Source: Frankia sp. AgB1.9
GTDB taxonomy: Bacteria; Actinomycetota; Actinomycetes; Frankiales; Frankiaceae
DNA: 64,000 nucleotides
Direction: 5' to 3'
Assembly (NCBI RefSeq): GCF_016786355.1
Contig: NZ_JADWYX010000030.1
Span: 1 to 64,000 of the forward strand
The position numbers were made by a program, and so were the translations under genes. Below, in pieces: positions 43,162 to 51,659 of the stretch (position 1 is its first letter; each line of letters opens with the position of its first letter). The notes under the pieces are model-generated. The model had not been told where the DNA came from and made no database searches. It saw nothing but the letters and a program-made list of their open reading frames with translations.

Positions 43162-44016
43162 TCAGAGGGAAGGCGGGCCCTGTTCGACGCGGCGCAGGAC
43201 GGAGGCGAGCGCGTAGAGGTCGGGGCTCTGGATGTGCTGGCGCTCGTCCCACCAGGTGGCGCCGGCGTCGGCCAGCGGGCCGATGACGTCGGCGGCGGTG
43301 TCCGGTGCGGTCTGGCCGCCGACGACGACCTCGAAGGGGCCGGCGGCCTCGGGCCGATGCTCGGCGACGCGGGTCACGACCCCGCGCACGTCGTTGGGAG
43401 CCGGCGGGACGCCGTGGGTGGCGTCGGCGAAGAGCGGGACGACCCCGTCCCAGCGTGCGGCGCGCTCCAGCGGGCGCCGGTTCGGCCAGCGGCCCGCGAT
43501 CCAGACCGGTGGGCGGGGCTGTTGGACGGTGGCGGGCAGCAGCGTGACGTCGTCGACCTGGAAATGGCGGCCTCGGTGGTTGACGGGTGCGCCGGTCCAG
43601 TAGCGGGCGAGCAGGTCGAGGCCCTCGTCGAGCCGCTCGGCCAGGACGACGGGGTCGGTGGTGTCGCCGAAGCTGCCGAACTCGTCGTCGAGCGGCGCGC
43701 CGAGGCCGGCGGCGAAGATGGCGCGACCGCGGCTGGCGGTGTCCAGGGTGGCGACCTGGCGGGCGAGCTGCTCGGGGCGCCGGCGAGCGACGGGCGTGAC
43801 CAGGGTGCCGAGCCGGATCCGGCTGGTCGTGAGCGCGGCGGCGGTTAGCAGCATCCACGGGTCGCCGAAAGCATGGCCACGGTCCTTGTGCCAGAGGACG
43901 TGATCCCAGACGAACAAGCCGTCCCAGCCGGCGCTCTCCGCGGCGGCGGCGACCTGGGCGACGACGTGGGGATCGGCGAAGTCCCCGAAGTTCGGCACGT
44001 TCACCGAGAAACGCAT
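43162..44016 (-). CDS. LLM-class F420-dependent oxidoreductase
   Basis: A 284-aa luciferase-like protein: MRFSVNVPNFGDFADPHVVAQVA, DGLFVWDHVLW, SRIRLGTLVTPVARRRPEQLARQVATLD, and PPVWIAGRWPNRRPLERAARWDG. Shortish for the family but complete. It probably uses F420 or FMN for hydride transfer. It lies on the minus strand next to the ATPase/PIN island and before IR77 copy B, so it seems monocistronic. Substrate unknown. Confidence 0.87.
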   Translation of the reverse strand: MRFSVNVPNFGDFADPHVVAQVAAAAESAGWDGLFVWDHVLWHKDRGHAFGDPWMLLTAAALTTSRIRLGTLVTPVARRRPEQLARQVATLDTASRGRAIFAAGLGAPLDDEFGSFGDTTDPVVLAERLDEGLDLLARYWTGAPVNHRGRHFQVDDVTLLPATVQQPRPPVWIAGRWPNRRPLERAARWDGVVPLFADATHGVPPAPNDVRGVVTRVAEHRPEAAGPFEVVVGGQTAPDTAADVIGPLADAGATWWDERQHIQSPDLYALASVLRRVEQGPPSL

Positions 44017-44121
44017 GCTCAGTCCTCTCGACGTGGTCGAGCCGGCTCTCCGCGATCCCTGCCGACGTCCCCCGGCGGACCGCCGGGCGATCTACCTCGC
44101 CCCGGCGGCGGCTCCCTGGCC

Positions 44122-44199
44122 ATAGATCGCTGTTTCCGCCCTCTGGCGGTCGTAAACGAGCCCCGCAGACAACCACCAGAGGGCCGAAACGGCGATCAT
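44122..44199. repeat. IR77 inverted-repeat element, copy B
   Basis: A 78-bp near-palindrome. The left arm GATCGCTGTTTCCGCCCTCT carries two mismatches against the right arm AGAGGGCCGAAACGGCGATC, and both arms continue through GGTCGT/CCACC. It is immediately followed by the GCCGCT microsatellite. Confidence 0.85.
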
Positions 44200-44200
44200 G

Positions 44201-44248
44201 GCCGCTGCCGCTGCCGCTGCCGCTGCCGCTGCCGCTGCCGCTGCCGCT
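44201..44248. repeat. Microsatellite, GCCGCT x 8
   Basis: Eight perfect tandem hexamers begin 2 bp after IR77 copy B. It is non-coding here (an Ala run in any translated frame), and could be unstable in length. Confidence 0.95.
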
Positions 44249-44366
44249 GCTCCTGACCGTGGCGCTGCCGCTGGCCCTGACCGTGGCGCCGGCCTTTGCG
44301 CTAGCACGACCGCAGGCAACGTTGGCCGAGCCGAGCCCGAGCCGGGCCGAACGGTCGCGCGAGCGC

Positions 44367-45236
44367 TCAGCCGGAGCCCTCCACGAAGGGGTAGATGCGG
44401 GTGAAGTCGACGTTCGGCTCAGAATCGGCGAAGCGCTGCCAGATGTCGACGGTGACGTCGCCGACGGTGTGCGGGGTGGCGGCGTCGCGGACCTCGGCCA
44501 GGTAGAGGCGGACGTCCTTGGCCATCAGCGTGTTGGCGAAGCCGGAGCCGTAGCGGCCGGTGAGGACGTCGTTGGGGAACTTGTCGTCGGTGGCCGCGCT
44601 GCGGCCGGACGACGTGTTCAGGACCTCGATCATCGTGGCCATGTCCAGCCCGGCGGCGACGCCGAACGCCACCGCCTCGCTGGTCGCGGCGAGTGCGGTG
44701 GCCGAGAGGAAGTTGTTGGCCAGCTTGAGCGCCTGGCCCAGACCCGGCTGGCCACCGACGCGACGGAGCTTGTCGGACAGCCCCTGCAGCACGGGGAGGA
44801 CGGCCTCGACCGTGTCGTCGGTGCCGGCGTACATGACCGCGAGCCGGCGGGCCTTCGCGCCGGCGACGCCGCCGGAGACCGGAGCGTCGACGTAGCCGAT
44901 GCCGGCGTCGGCGAGCAGTCCGGTGATCTTCTTGGCCGCGGTGACGCCGATGGTCGACGTGTCGATGAGGTGCGCGACCCGGCGCTCGGCGGTGCCGGCG
45001 ATCTCCGTGGCGACCGACTCGGACACGGCGCCGTTGGGCAGGCTGAACACGACGACGTCGGCCGCGCGGGCGAGCTGGGCGACGTCGGCGGCGAAGGTCG
45101 AGCCCTCGGGCGCCCGGTCCGGCCCGGCGACGTCGAAGGCGACGACGTCGAAGCCGGCCACGACGAGGTTGTTCGCCAGCGCCGCCCCCATGTTGCCCAG
45201 CCCGACGAAGCCGACGATCGGCGCTCCGACCGTCAT
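44367..45236 (-). CDS. 3-Hydroxyisobutyrate dehydrogenase-like protein
   Basis: A 289-aa beta-hydroxyacid dehydrogenase: cofactor motif GFVGLGNMG, substrate-site DAPVSGGVAGAKA, and catalytic lysine in GLGQALKLANNFLSATALAA. It oxidises a 3-hydroxy acid, or reduces the semialdehyde, with NAD(P). It fits naturally with the aldehyde dehydrogenase 0.6 kb upstream, which could take the resulting semialdehyde onward, as in valine degradation. Its ATG lies one base after the stop of the upstream carboxymuconolactone-decarboxylase-like gene, so the operon reads aldehyde dehydrogenase, CMD-like, HIBADH-like. Confidence 0.88.
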   Translation of the reverse strand: MTVGAPIVGFVGLGNMGAALANNLVVAGFDVVAFDVAGPDRAPEGSTFAADVAQLARAADVVVFSLPNGAVSESVATEIAGTAERRVAHLIDTSTIGVTAAKKITGLLADAGIGYVDAPVSGGVAGAKARRLAVMYAGTDDTVEAVLPVLQGLSDKLRRVGGQPGLGQALKLANNFLSATALAATSEAVAFGVAAGLDMATMIEVLNTSSGRSAATDDKFPNDVLTGRYGSGFANTLMAKDVRLYLAEVRDAATPHTVGDVTVDIWQRFADSEPNVDFTRIYPFVEGSG

Positions 45237-45237
45237 C

Positions 45238-45699
45238 TCAGGCCTCCGTCGACGCGGCGGCCGGCACGGAGGTGTCCGCGGGCACGGTGGTATCCGCGGG
45301 CACGGAGGTGTCCGCCGCCGCGGCGTCGGCGGCACGGGTGGCCCGCACCTCGCGCAGCGCCCGCTTGGCCGAGATGGCCGCGGGGGCGCCGCAGTAGGCG
45401 GCGACCTGGAAGAGCAGCTCGTCGAGCTCGGCGTCGCTGACCCCGGTGCGTGCCTGGGCGCTCGCGTGCAGCTTGAACTCCTCCATCCGACCGAGGGCCG
45501 CGGTCATCGCGAGTACCAGCAGGCTGCGGTCCCGGGTGGAGAGCGGTCCGCCGCGGGTCCACACCCCCCAGGCCTGGCGGGTGATGTGGTCCTGGAAGTC
45601 CTGCGCGACCGGGTCGGTCTCGGCCTTCTGGGCATCGACGTAGGCGTCGCCCAGCATGGCCCGGCGCAGCTCGTAGGCAGCGCTCAGTGCCTCGTCCAC
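45238..45699 (-). CDS. Carboxymuconolactone decarboxylase-family protein
   Basis: A 153-aa helical CMD-family protein: AWGVWTRGGPLSTRDRSLLVLAMTAALGR and ELDELLFQVAAYCGAPAAISA. The single Cys in AAYCGAP and the upstream Glu/His-containing helix (EEFKLHASAQARTGV) are typical of gamma-carboxymuconolactone decarboxylases rather than of CxxC alkylhydroperoxidases. The C-terminus bears a tandem repeat (TSVPAD, TTVPAD, TSVPAA; 18-bp repeats at DNA level), which is unusual. GTG 45699 has GGAGG 7 nt ahead. It may act on an aromatic or lactone intermediate; uncertain. Confidence 0.82.
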   Translation of the reverse strand: MDEALSAAYELRRAMLGDAYVDAQKAETDPVAQDFQDHITRQAWGVWTRGGPLSTRDRSLLVLAMTAALGRMEEFKLHASAQARTGVSDAELDELLFQVAAYCGAPAAISAKRALREVRATRAADAAAADTSVPADTTVPADTSVPAAASTEA

Positions 45700-45803
45700 G
45701 GTCGTTCCTCCGATCCTCGGCGCCGCCGAAGGAGGCGGCGCGAAAAAGAGCCGACGCCGGTCACCGGGCGGCTCGGCCGCCTGTCCGGCGTAGGCGCTGG
45801 CCG

Positions 45804-47291
45804 TCAGCCCAAGGACAGGCTGACGGTCTTGGTCTGGGCGTAGTCGTGCAGGGCCTCGAGGCCCTTCTCCCGGCCGAAGCCGCTGTTCTTGTAGCCGCCG
45901 AACGGCGTCTCGTTGGTCAGTGGCCCGCCGTTGACGGCCACCTGGCCTGCGTCGATCCGCTCGGCCACCCGCAGCCCGCGCGCGACGTCGCCGCTCCACA
46001 CGCTGGCGACCAGCCCGAAGTCGGTGTCGTTGGCCGCGGCGACCGCGTCCCGCTCGTCGCTGAAGCGCCGGGTCACCAGCACCGGGCCGAAGACCTCCTC
46101 GCGGGCGAGCGGGTGGGTGAGCGGAACGTCCGCGTAGACGGTCGGGCGCACGTACTGGCCGGCGGCGCCGGGCCCGTCGGCGTAGGCGGCACCCCCGGTC
46201 AGCGGGGTGAGGCCGTCCCGAGACGCGTCGGCGAACGCGGCGAGCACCTTGCCGAACTGCGCCTCGGTGATGATCGGGCCGAAGTCGACGCCGGGCTCCA
46301 GGCGCTCCAGCCGCTCGACGATCCTGGCGACCACCTCGTCGTGCACCGAGCCCTCGACCAGCAGGCGGGTCGTCGCCGAGCAGACCTGGCCGGAGTTCGT
46401 CTGGATCGCGGCAGCCGCGGCTGCCGCGGCTCGGTCGAGGTCCGCGTCGGCGAAGACGACGACCGGGGACTTGCCGCCGAGCTCGAGGGTCAGCGGGATC
46501 AGCCGGTCACCGGCGACCTGGGCCAGGTGCCGGCCGGTCGCCACCGAGCCGGTGAACGCCACCTTGCGCACGAGCGGGTGCGCCGCGAGGGGGGAGCCGA
46601 CCTCGGGTCCGGTGCCGGTGACGACGTTGAGCAGGCCGTCGGGCAGCCCGGCCTGGGTCGCGAGCCTCGCCAGCAGCACGGTGGACGTGGCGGTGAACTC
46701 GCTGGGCTTGGCGACGATCGCGTTGCCCACGGCCAGCGCCGGGGCGAGCGCGCGGGACGCCTGGTTGAGCGGCAGGTTCCACGGGGTGATCGCGCCGATG
46801 ACGCCGTACGGCTCCAGGCGGGTGTACGCGTGCGCCCCGGCACCGAGGTCGATGGTGCGCCCGTTGAGCGCGCGGACCACCCCGGCGTAGTAGCGGAAGT
46901 AGTCGACCGACAGGCCGATCTCGAAGGCGACCTGGCCGGGAACCTTGCCGGTGGAGGTCCATTCGAGCTCCGCGAGCTCGTCGGTGGCGGCGGCCATCGC
47001 GTCGGCGACGGCGTGCAGCACGTCGGACCGCTCGCGCGCGGGCCGCGCGGCCCAGCCCGGCCAGGCGGCCGCCGCGGTGGTGACCGCGAGCTCGACGTCG
47101 GCGGCGGTGCCCGCGGCGATCGTGTCGCCCGGCTCTCGGTTCGCCGGGTTGTGGGTGGCGAAGTAGGCGCCCTCGGCTGGAGCGACGGCCCGGCCGTTGA
47201 TCCAGTGCTCGTGCCGCCGAGGCCCGGCTGTAACGGCCGGCCGCCTGACCGCGTCCTGGGTAGCCGCAACCTGAGTTTCGGTGACGCTCAC
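45804..47291 (-). CDS. Aldehyde dehydrogenase (NAD(P)-dependent)
   Basis: A 495-aa aldehyde dehydrogenase: LELGGKSPVVVFADADLD (general base), NSGQVCSATTRLLVEG (nucleophile Cys), GVIGAITPWNLPLNQASRALAPALA, FTGSVATGRHLA, and TPFGGYKNSGFGREKGLEAL. It is most like betaine- or semialdehyde-type enzymes. GTG 47291 begins MSVTETQVAAT with GGTGG ahead; the frame continues to 47780 but that part is the promoter region. It is divergent from the amidohydrolase at 47821 across a repeat-rich region with motif A sites. Confidence 0.9.
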   Translation of the reverse strand: MSVTETQVAATQDAVRRPAVTAGPRRHEHWINGRAVAPAEGAYFATHNPANREPGDTIAAGTAADVELAVTTAAAAWPGWAARPARERSDVLHAVADAMAAATDELAELEWTSTGKVPGQVAFEIGLSVDYFRYYAGVVRALNGRTIDLGAGAHAYTRLEPYGVIGAITPWNLPLNQASRALAPALAVGNAIVAKPSEFTATSTVLLARLATQAGLPDGLLNVVTGTGPEVGSPLAAHPLVRKVAFTGSVATGRHLAQVAGDRLIPLTLELGGKSPVVVFADADLDRAAAAAAAAIQTNSGQVCSATTRLLVEGSVHDEVVARIVERLERLEPGVDFGPIITEAQFGKVLAAFADASRDGLTPLTGGAAYADGPGAAGQYVRPTVYADVPLTHPLAREEVFGPVLVTRRFSDERDAVAAANDTDFGLVASVWSGDVARGLRVAERIDAGQVAVNGGPLTNETPFGGYKNSGFGREKGLEALHDYAQTKTVSLSLG

Positions 47292-47477
47292 CGGAACCAC
47301 CTTCCCTTCCACACCGGGCGGTCGGTGCTCGGCGCAGGCGCGGGCACACTCCTGGGCGTCCGCGCTCCCGAACACCGTGTCGATCTTCGCCGGGTCGGCC
47401 CGGCGTCGCTCACGCCTCATCTTGCTTCGCGATCGCGAGGCCGGGTGGGCCGTTGGCCTTCCTGGCTGGAAACTAGC

Positions 47478-47495
47478 TTCTCGCCCTGCGAGAAT
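47478..47495. promoter_or_regulatory. Motif A-like site (TTCT-N6-GCGAGAAT)
   Basis: A TTCTCG-N5-CGAGAA inverted repeat continuing as GAGAAT. It is the same layout as at 25214 and 35034, about 190 bp upstream of the aldehyde dehydrogenase GTG. Confidence 0.45.
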
Positions 47496-47594
47496 CAAAC
47501 ATGCGATTTCCGGCGCGGGTGGCCGACGGCCGCGTCCGCGCAGGTGGTGGGCCGGGGTCCGGGTCAGGCCGTTTGACTCGACTCCCGACCGCGT

Positions 47595-47630
47595 GAGAAT
47601 CTGAGACTCAACTCTGAGAACATGGTTCTC
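47595..47630. promoter_or_regulatory. Motif A pair upstream of amidohydrolase
   Basis: GAGAACATGGTTCTC (47616-47630) is a perfect 6-3-6 palindrome. A weaker half-matching site, GAGAATCTGAGACTC, lies 21 bp upstream (47595-47609), two helical turns away on the same face. Confidence 0.55.
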
Positions 47631-47753
47631 CGCCTGGCTTGCGAAGGCTGGCTTGCGGCGCCTGGCTTGGGACGCCTGGTGTGCGGGCGCGAGACCACTA
47701 GCGCGAGACCACGATGCGGTCCGAGGCCGCGGTCCAGACACGTCAACGCCGAC

Positions 47754-47807
47754 GGGGCCCGGTTTTGGCCCTGATGTCACGGGGCCCGATTTTGGCCCTG
47801 AGGTTCA
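47754..47807. repeat. 27-bp tandem duplication in amidohydrolase leader
   Basis: Two adjacent copies of a 27-bp unit (47754-47780 and 47781-47807) starting GGGGCCCGRTTTTGGCCCTG and differing at a few positions. It ends at the ribosome-binding site. Confidence 0.8.
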
Positions 47808-47820
47808 AGGAGGACGCGGG

Positions 47821-49032
47821 ATGCTGACGCTCAAGGCCGCTGGCCTGCTCGATGTCGACACCGGTGAGATCATCCGGCCCGGCATCCTGAAGATCGAGGG
47901 CGAGTACATCGTCGGCGTGGGCGGACAGCCCGAGGGCGAGGTCATCGACCTCGGCGACCTGGTCCTCCTGCCGGGTCTGATGGACATGGAGCTCAACCTC
48001 CTGATGGGCGGCCCGGGGGAGAACCAGTTCACCAGCCAGATGCGCGACGACCCGCCGCTGCGGATGATGCGCGCCACCCAGAACGCCCGACGCACCCTGC
48101 GCGCCGGCTTCACGACCGTCCGCAACCTGGGCCTGTTCTGCAAGACCGGCGGCTACCTGCTCGACGTGGCCCTGATGAAGGCGATCGACAACGGCTGGGT
48201 CGACGGCCCGCGGATCGTCCCCGCCGGCCACGCGGTCACCCCGACCGGCGGGCACCTCGACCCGACGATGTTCGGCCAGTTCGCACCGCACGTCCTGCAG
48301 CTCACGGTCGAGGAAGGCCTGGCCAACGGCGTCGACGAGGTCACCAAGGCCGTCCGACACCAGATCAAGCACGGCGCGCAGGTCATCAAGATGTGCGGCT
48401 CCGGCGGCACCATGACCCTCACCGGTCCGGCGGGAGCGAAGCACTACTCCGACGCGGAGGTGCTCGCGATCACCGACGAGGCGCACCGGCGCGGCCTGCG
48501 GGTCGCCGCACACACCCACGGCTCCGAGGCCGTGACCCAGATGATCGAGTGCGGCGTCGACTGCATCGAGCACGCCTTCATGATCGACGACGACACCATC
48601 AACCTGATGGTCAAGCGGGGCACCTACCTCGTCGCCACCCAGGCACTGATCGACGGCATGCAGGTGCTCAGCACCTCCGACCCGCGCGTCCAGGCGAAGG
48701 CTGCGCGGGACTGGCCGAGGGCGAAGGCGTCCATCCGCAACGCGATCGAGGCCGGCGTGAAGATCGCCGTCGGTTCGGACGCGCCGGCGATCCCGCACGG
48801 CAAGAACGGCAACGAGCTGGTCACCCTCGTCGAGCGCGGCATGACTCCGCTGCAGGCGATCCAGGCCGCGACTATCGTCGGGGCCGACCTGATCGACGTG
48901 ACTGACCGCGGCCGACTCGGCGAGGGCCTGCTCGCCGACGTCATCGCCGTGCGCGACAACCCGCTCGAGGACATCCGGGTGGTGACCCGCGTTCCCTTCG
49001 TCATGAAGGGTGGTAAGCAGTTCATCTACTGA
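47821..49032 (+). CDS. Amidohydrolase-superfamily protein with altered metal site
   Basis: A 403-aa protein of the imidazolonepropionase/Xaa-Pro-dipeptidase-like amidohydrolase branch. The fold and later ligands are intact: Lys190 in QVIKMCGSGG (carboxylated-Lys position), His231/His233 in AAHTHG, His251 in CIEHAF, Asp320 in AVGSDAP. The first strand, which normally ends DxHxH, reads LLPGLMDMELNLL, with Glu57 and Asn59 where the two histidines should be. It could be a mononuclear enzyme, use Glu as a ligand, or be catalytically altered. ATG 47821 has AAGGAGGA. An NTF2-like gene follows after 70 bp. Confidence 0.85.
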   Translation: MLTLKAAGLLDVDTGEIIRPGILKIEGEYIVGVGGQPEGEVIDLGDLVLLPGLMDMELNLLMGGPGENQFTSQMRDDPPLRMMRATQNARRTLRAGFTTVRNLGLFCKTGGYLLDVALMKAIDNGWVDGPRIVPAGHAVTPTGGHLDPTMFGQFAPHVLQLTVEEGLANGVDEVTKAVRHQIKHGAQVIKMCGSGGTMTLTGPAGAKHYSDAEVLAITDEAHRRGLRVAAHTHGSEAVTQMIECGVDCIEHAFMIDDDTINLMVKRGTYLVATQALIDGMQVLSTSDPRVQAKAARDWPRAKASIRNAIEAGVKIAVGSDAPAIPHGKNGNELVTLVERGMTPLQAIQAATIVGADLIDVTDRGRLGEGLLADVIAVRDNPLEDIRVVTRVPFVMKGGKQFIY

Positions 49033-49102
49033 TCTCGACGGTCGCGATGACCTCGTCAGTGCAGAGACCCCAGCTTCCGCGCTCCCAAGTTCGGAGTAGA
49101 CC

Positions 49103-49534
49103 GTGACCAAGCCGAACCGCATCGAGGATCTGGTCGAGATCCAGCAGACCCTCGCCCGTTACGCGGTGACCATCACCCAGGGCGACATCGAGGGTCTGGT
49201 CAAGGTCTTCACCCCTGACGGCACATACAGCGCATTCGGGGACACGTTCGCGCTCAAGGACTTCCCGGCGCTGGTCGCGGCCGCGCCCAAGGGCCTGTTC
49301 CTCACCGGCACGCCGGCCATCGACTTCGCCGACGACGGCCTCAACGCGACCGGCACCCAGCCGCTGTGCTTCATCGAGCACTCCGCGCACGACATGCGCA
49401 TCGGCTACTACCGGGACACCTACCTGCGCACGGACGACGGCTGGCGGCTGCGCACCCGGGCGATGACGTTCATCCGCCGCAGCGGCGACCACGACCACGG
49501 GATTCCGCATGTCATTGAGCGGATCAACCTGTGA
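49103..49534 (+). CDS. SnoaL/NTF2-like small protein
   Basis: A 143-aa cone-shaped NTF2-like fold: IQQTLARYAVTITQGDIEGLVKVFTPDGTY at the N-terminus and DGWRLRTRAMTFIRR at the C-terminus. Relatives act as isomerases (ketosteroid isomerase), cyclases, dehydratases or non-catalytic binding proteins. The GTG start follows CGGAGTA. Its stop overlaps the start of the acyl-CoA dehydrogenase (GTGA), so it belongs to that operon and may act on an enoyl or keto ring intermediate; that is inference. Confidence 0.83.
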   Translation: MTKPNRIEDLVEIQQTLARYAVTITQGDIEGLVKVFTPDGTYSAFGDTFALKDFPALVAAAPKGLFLTGTPAIDFADDGLNATGTQPLCFIEHSAHDMRIGYYRDTYLRTDDGWRLRTRAMTFIRRSGDHDHGIPHVIERINL

Positions 49535-50838
49535 GCGTAGGAGCGAACCCGCGGAGTGGTCGTCCGACGGAGGAGGACGGCCGCGAGCAGGGGTCCCCGG
49601 TCGGCGCGGATGCGCTGACCGGGGGGGCGATGGGTTCGCGACGGAGCGAACCAGAGACGCAGCGCGCTTCCAGCCTCGTGCCGGCCGGGTTCGTGCCGCC
49701 GGTCGACGGTGAGACGGTCACCGTCGAGGAGTTCCGCGCCGCGGTGCGGGCCTGGCTTGACGAGCACGCGGCCGAGCTGGCCAAGCCGGTGGACGACCAC
49801 TCGCTCGACGCGGAGGTCGGCCAGCTCGGCAAGGTCCGCCGCGCGCTCTACGACGCGGGCTGGATGCGCTACGGCTGGCCGGTCGAGGCCGGCGGTCTGG
49901 GCGGCCCGGACGTGCTGCGGGCCGTGCTCGGCGAGGAGGTGGCGAACCGTGACCTGACCGACGCCACCAACTACTCGCTGATCGAGGTCTTCGCGCCGAC
50001 GATGATCTCGTACGCCCGGCCCGAGCTCGCGGCCGAGATGCTGCCGCGGCTGCTGTCCGGCCGTGAGCACTGGTGCCAGGGCTTCTCCGAGCCCGGCTCC
50101 GGCTCGGACCTCGCCTCGCTGACGACCCGCGCCGCGCAGCGCGAGGACGGCAGCTGGGTCGTCAACGGCCAGAAGGTCTGGACGTCGCTCGCGCAGTACG
50201 CCCAGCGCTGCGTCCTGCTCACCAGGACCGGCCCGGGCCACGCCGGCATCACCGCGTTCTTCCTCGACATGGACACCCCCGGCATCACCGTCCGGCCGCT
50301 GCGCACGATGCACGGCGTCGACGAGTTCGCCGAGGTGTTCTTCGACGACGTCGTGATTCCGGCCGAGCGGCTGCTCGGCAAGATCGGCGACGGCTGGAGC
50401 CTCGCGATGGACCTGCTGCCGTATGAGCGGTCCACCTGCTTCTGGCACCGGATCACCTACCTGTTCACCCGGCTCGACCTGCTGCTGGCCGACGTCGAGG
50501 CGCAGGAGACCGAGCCCGCTGCGACGACCGACGCAGCGCTCGGCGCCGCTTACCTGGCTTTGCACACCATCCGCAGCCGGTCGCGCAACACCCAGCGGCA
50601 GCTGGCCGCGGGCGTGCACCTGGGCCCGGAGACGTCCGTCGACAAGATCCTGCTGGCGACCGCGGACCAGAAGCTCTTCGACACGGCCCGCGAGGTGCTG
50701 CCCGGCGCGATCGAGCTGACGGACGCGCACTGGCGTACCGAATACCTGTACTCGCGGGCGGCGACCATCTACGGCGGCACGGCGGAGATCCAGCGCAACA
50801 TCGTCGCCCGCCGGCTGCTGAACCTGGGCAAGGAGTAG
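49531..50838 (+). CDS. Acyl-CoA dehydrogenase, long half-subunit
   Basis: A dehydrogenase of up to 435 aa. Core motifs: CQGFSEPGSGSDLASLTT, GQKVWTSLAQYAQRCVLLTRTGP, and ATIYGGTAEIQRNIVARRLLNLG. The first ~50 residues are unlike the family (rich in Gly, Ser, Arg) and come from a hairpin-rich DNA stretch with GGTTCGC/GCGAACC arms at 49633-49652, so the true start may be a later GTG or ATG, or a repeat may have inserted in the 5' end. As written, GTG 49531 overlaps the upstream stop. The next gene is the short partner subunit. Confidence 0.87.
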   Translation: MSVGANPRSGRPTEEDGREQGSPVGADALTGGAMGSRRSEPETQRASSLVPAGFVPPVDGETVTVEEFRAAVRAWLDEHAAELAKPVDDHSLDAEVGQLGKVRRALYDAGWMRYGWPVEAGGLGGPDVLRAVLGEEVANRDLTDATNYSLIEVFAPTMISYARPELAAEMLPRLLSGREHWCQGFSEPGSGSDLASLTTRAAQREDGSWVVNGQKVWTSLAQYAQRCVLLTRTGPGHAGITAFFLDMDTPGITVRPLRTMHGVDEFAEVFFDDVVIPAERLLGKIGDGWSLAMDLLPYERSTCFWHRITYLFTRLDLLLADVEAQETEPAATTDAALGAAYLALHTIRSRSRNTQRQLAAGVHLGPETSVDKILLATADQKLFDTAREVLPGAIELTDAHWRTEYLYSRAATIYGGTAEIQRNIVARRLLNLGKE

Positions 50839-50840
50839 GC

Positions 50841-51659
50841 GTGGACGCGCAGGAACGGGACCTTCTCGCCGAGGCACTGCGCGGGACGATGGCCGACACC
50901 CCGGCGGGCGCGGCGCTCGACGTGGCGCTGGCCGAGCTCGGCTGGGCGGACCTGCTCGCCGAGGAGTCCGCCGACGCGATCCCGCTGGTGTTCGCCCTGC
51001 TGGGGCAGACCGGGGCGCACGCTCCGCTCGTCAACGACGTCCTGCTCGCCGCCATCGGCTCGCCGATCGGCGGTGTCGTCGCGCTGCCCTACGCGGGTGG
51101 GCGCACCGTCGTCTGGGAACGGGCCGACGTCGTGGGCGAGGGGACGATCCTCGACGGGCCCGTGCCGCTGCGGGTCGTGGCGGCGGACGCGGCCGACGGT
51201 GGCAAGGTCGCCGCGGACCCGGTGGCGCTCGCCGCAGGCCGCCGCGCACTCGCCTGGTGGCTGGTCGGGACCGGGCGCGCGATGCTCGACCTGGCCCGCA
51301 CGCACGCGTTGGACCGCCACCAGTTCGGCCGCCCGGTCGCGGGGTTCCAGGCCGTCCGGCACCGGCTCGCCGAGACGTACGTCGCGCTCGAAGGCGCCGA
51401 GGCCACGCTGACGGCGGCCGACGACGAGCTCGGCGCGCTGCTGGCGAAGGCGGCCGCCGGCCAGGCGGCGCTGGACGCGGCCCGGCACTGCCAGCAGGTG
51501 CTCGGCGGCATCGGGTTCACCGCCGAGCACGACCTGCACCACCACATCCGCCGCGTGCTCACCCTCGACGGCCTGCTCGGCAACAGCCGGGAGCTCACCC
51601 GCGAGGCCGGCGCCCTCATCCGCGCCCGCCGCACGGCCCCCCGCATCGCCCAGCTGTAG
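50841..51659 (+). CDS. Acyl-CoA dehydrogenase, short half-subunit
   Basis: A 272-aa degenerate acyl-CoA-dehydrogenase-like protein, one of the shortest of its type. The C-terminal domain is recognisable (RHQFGRPVAGFQAVRHRLAET, QQVLGGIGFTAEHDLHHHIRR), while the N-terminal and beta domains are reduced. It starts 2 bp after the long subunit's stop and is clearly its heterodimer partner, supplying FAD-binding but probably not the catalytic base. IR77 copy C follows. Confidence 0.85.
   Translation: MDAQERDLLAEALRGTMADTPAGAALDVALAELGWADLLAEESADAIPLVFALLGQTGAHAPLVNDVLLAAIGSPIGGVVALPYAGGRTVVWERADVVGEGTILDGPVPLRVVAADAADGGKVAADPVALAAGRRALAWWLVGTGRAMLDLARTHALDRHQFGRPVAGFQAVRHRLAETYVALEGAEATLTAADDELGALLAKAAAGQAALDAARHCQQVLGGIGFTAEHDLHHHIRRVLTLDGLLGNSRELTREAGALIRARRTAPRIAQL

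Larger units (their letters stand above)
44017..44366. other. Intergenic region with IR77 copy and microsatellite
   Basis: 350 bp between two minus-strand genes. It contains IR77 copy B (44122-44199), directly abutted by eight GCCGCT hexamers and then degenerate repeats of CTGACCGTGGCGC to about 44295. I see no credible gene; alanine-rich frames here arise from the microsatellite. Confidence 0.7.
47292..47820. other. Repeat-rich divergent intergenic region
   Basis: 529 bp between diverging genes. It holds a motif A-like site at 47478, a pair at 47595-47630, iterations of GCCTGGCTTG around 47632-47675, two GCGCGAGACCAC copies at 47687-47712, and a 27-bp tandem duplication at 47754-47807. AAGGAGGA at 47807-47814 is the ribosome site of the amidohydrolase. 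Confidence 0.6.

Noticed and set aside
44201..44300. Alanine-repeat protein on either strand
   Set aside because: Frames are produced by the GCCGCT microsatellite and IR77; no ribosome site or domain.
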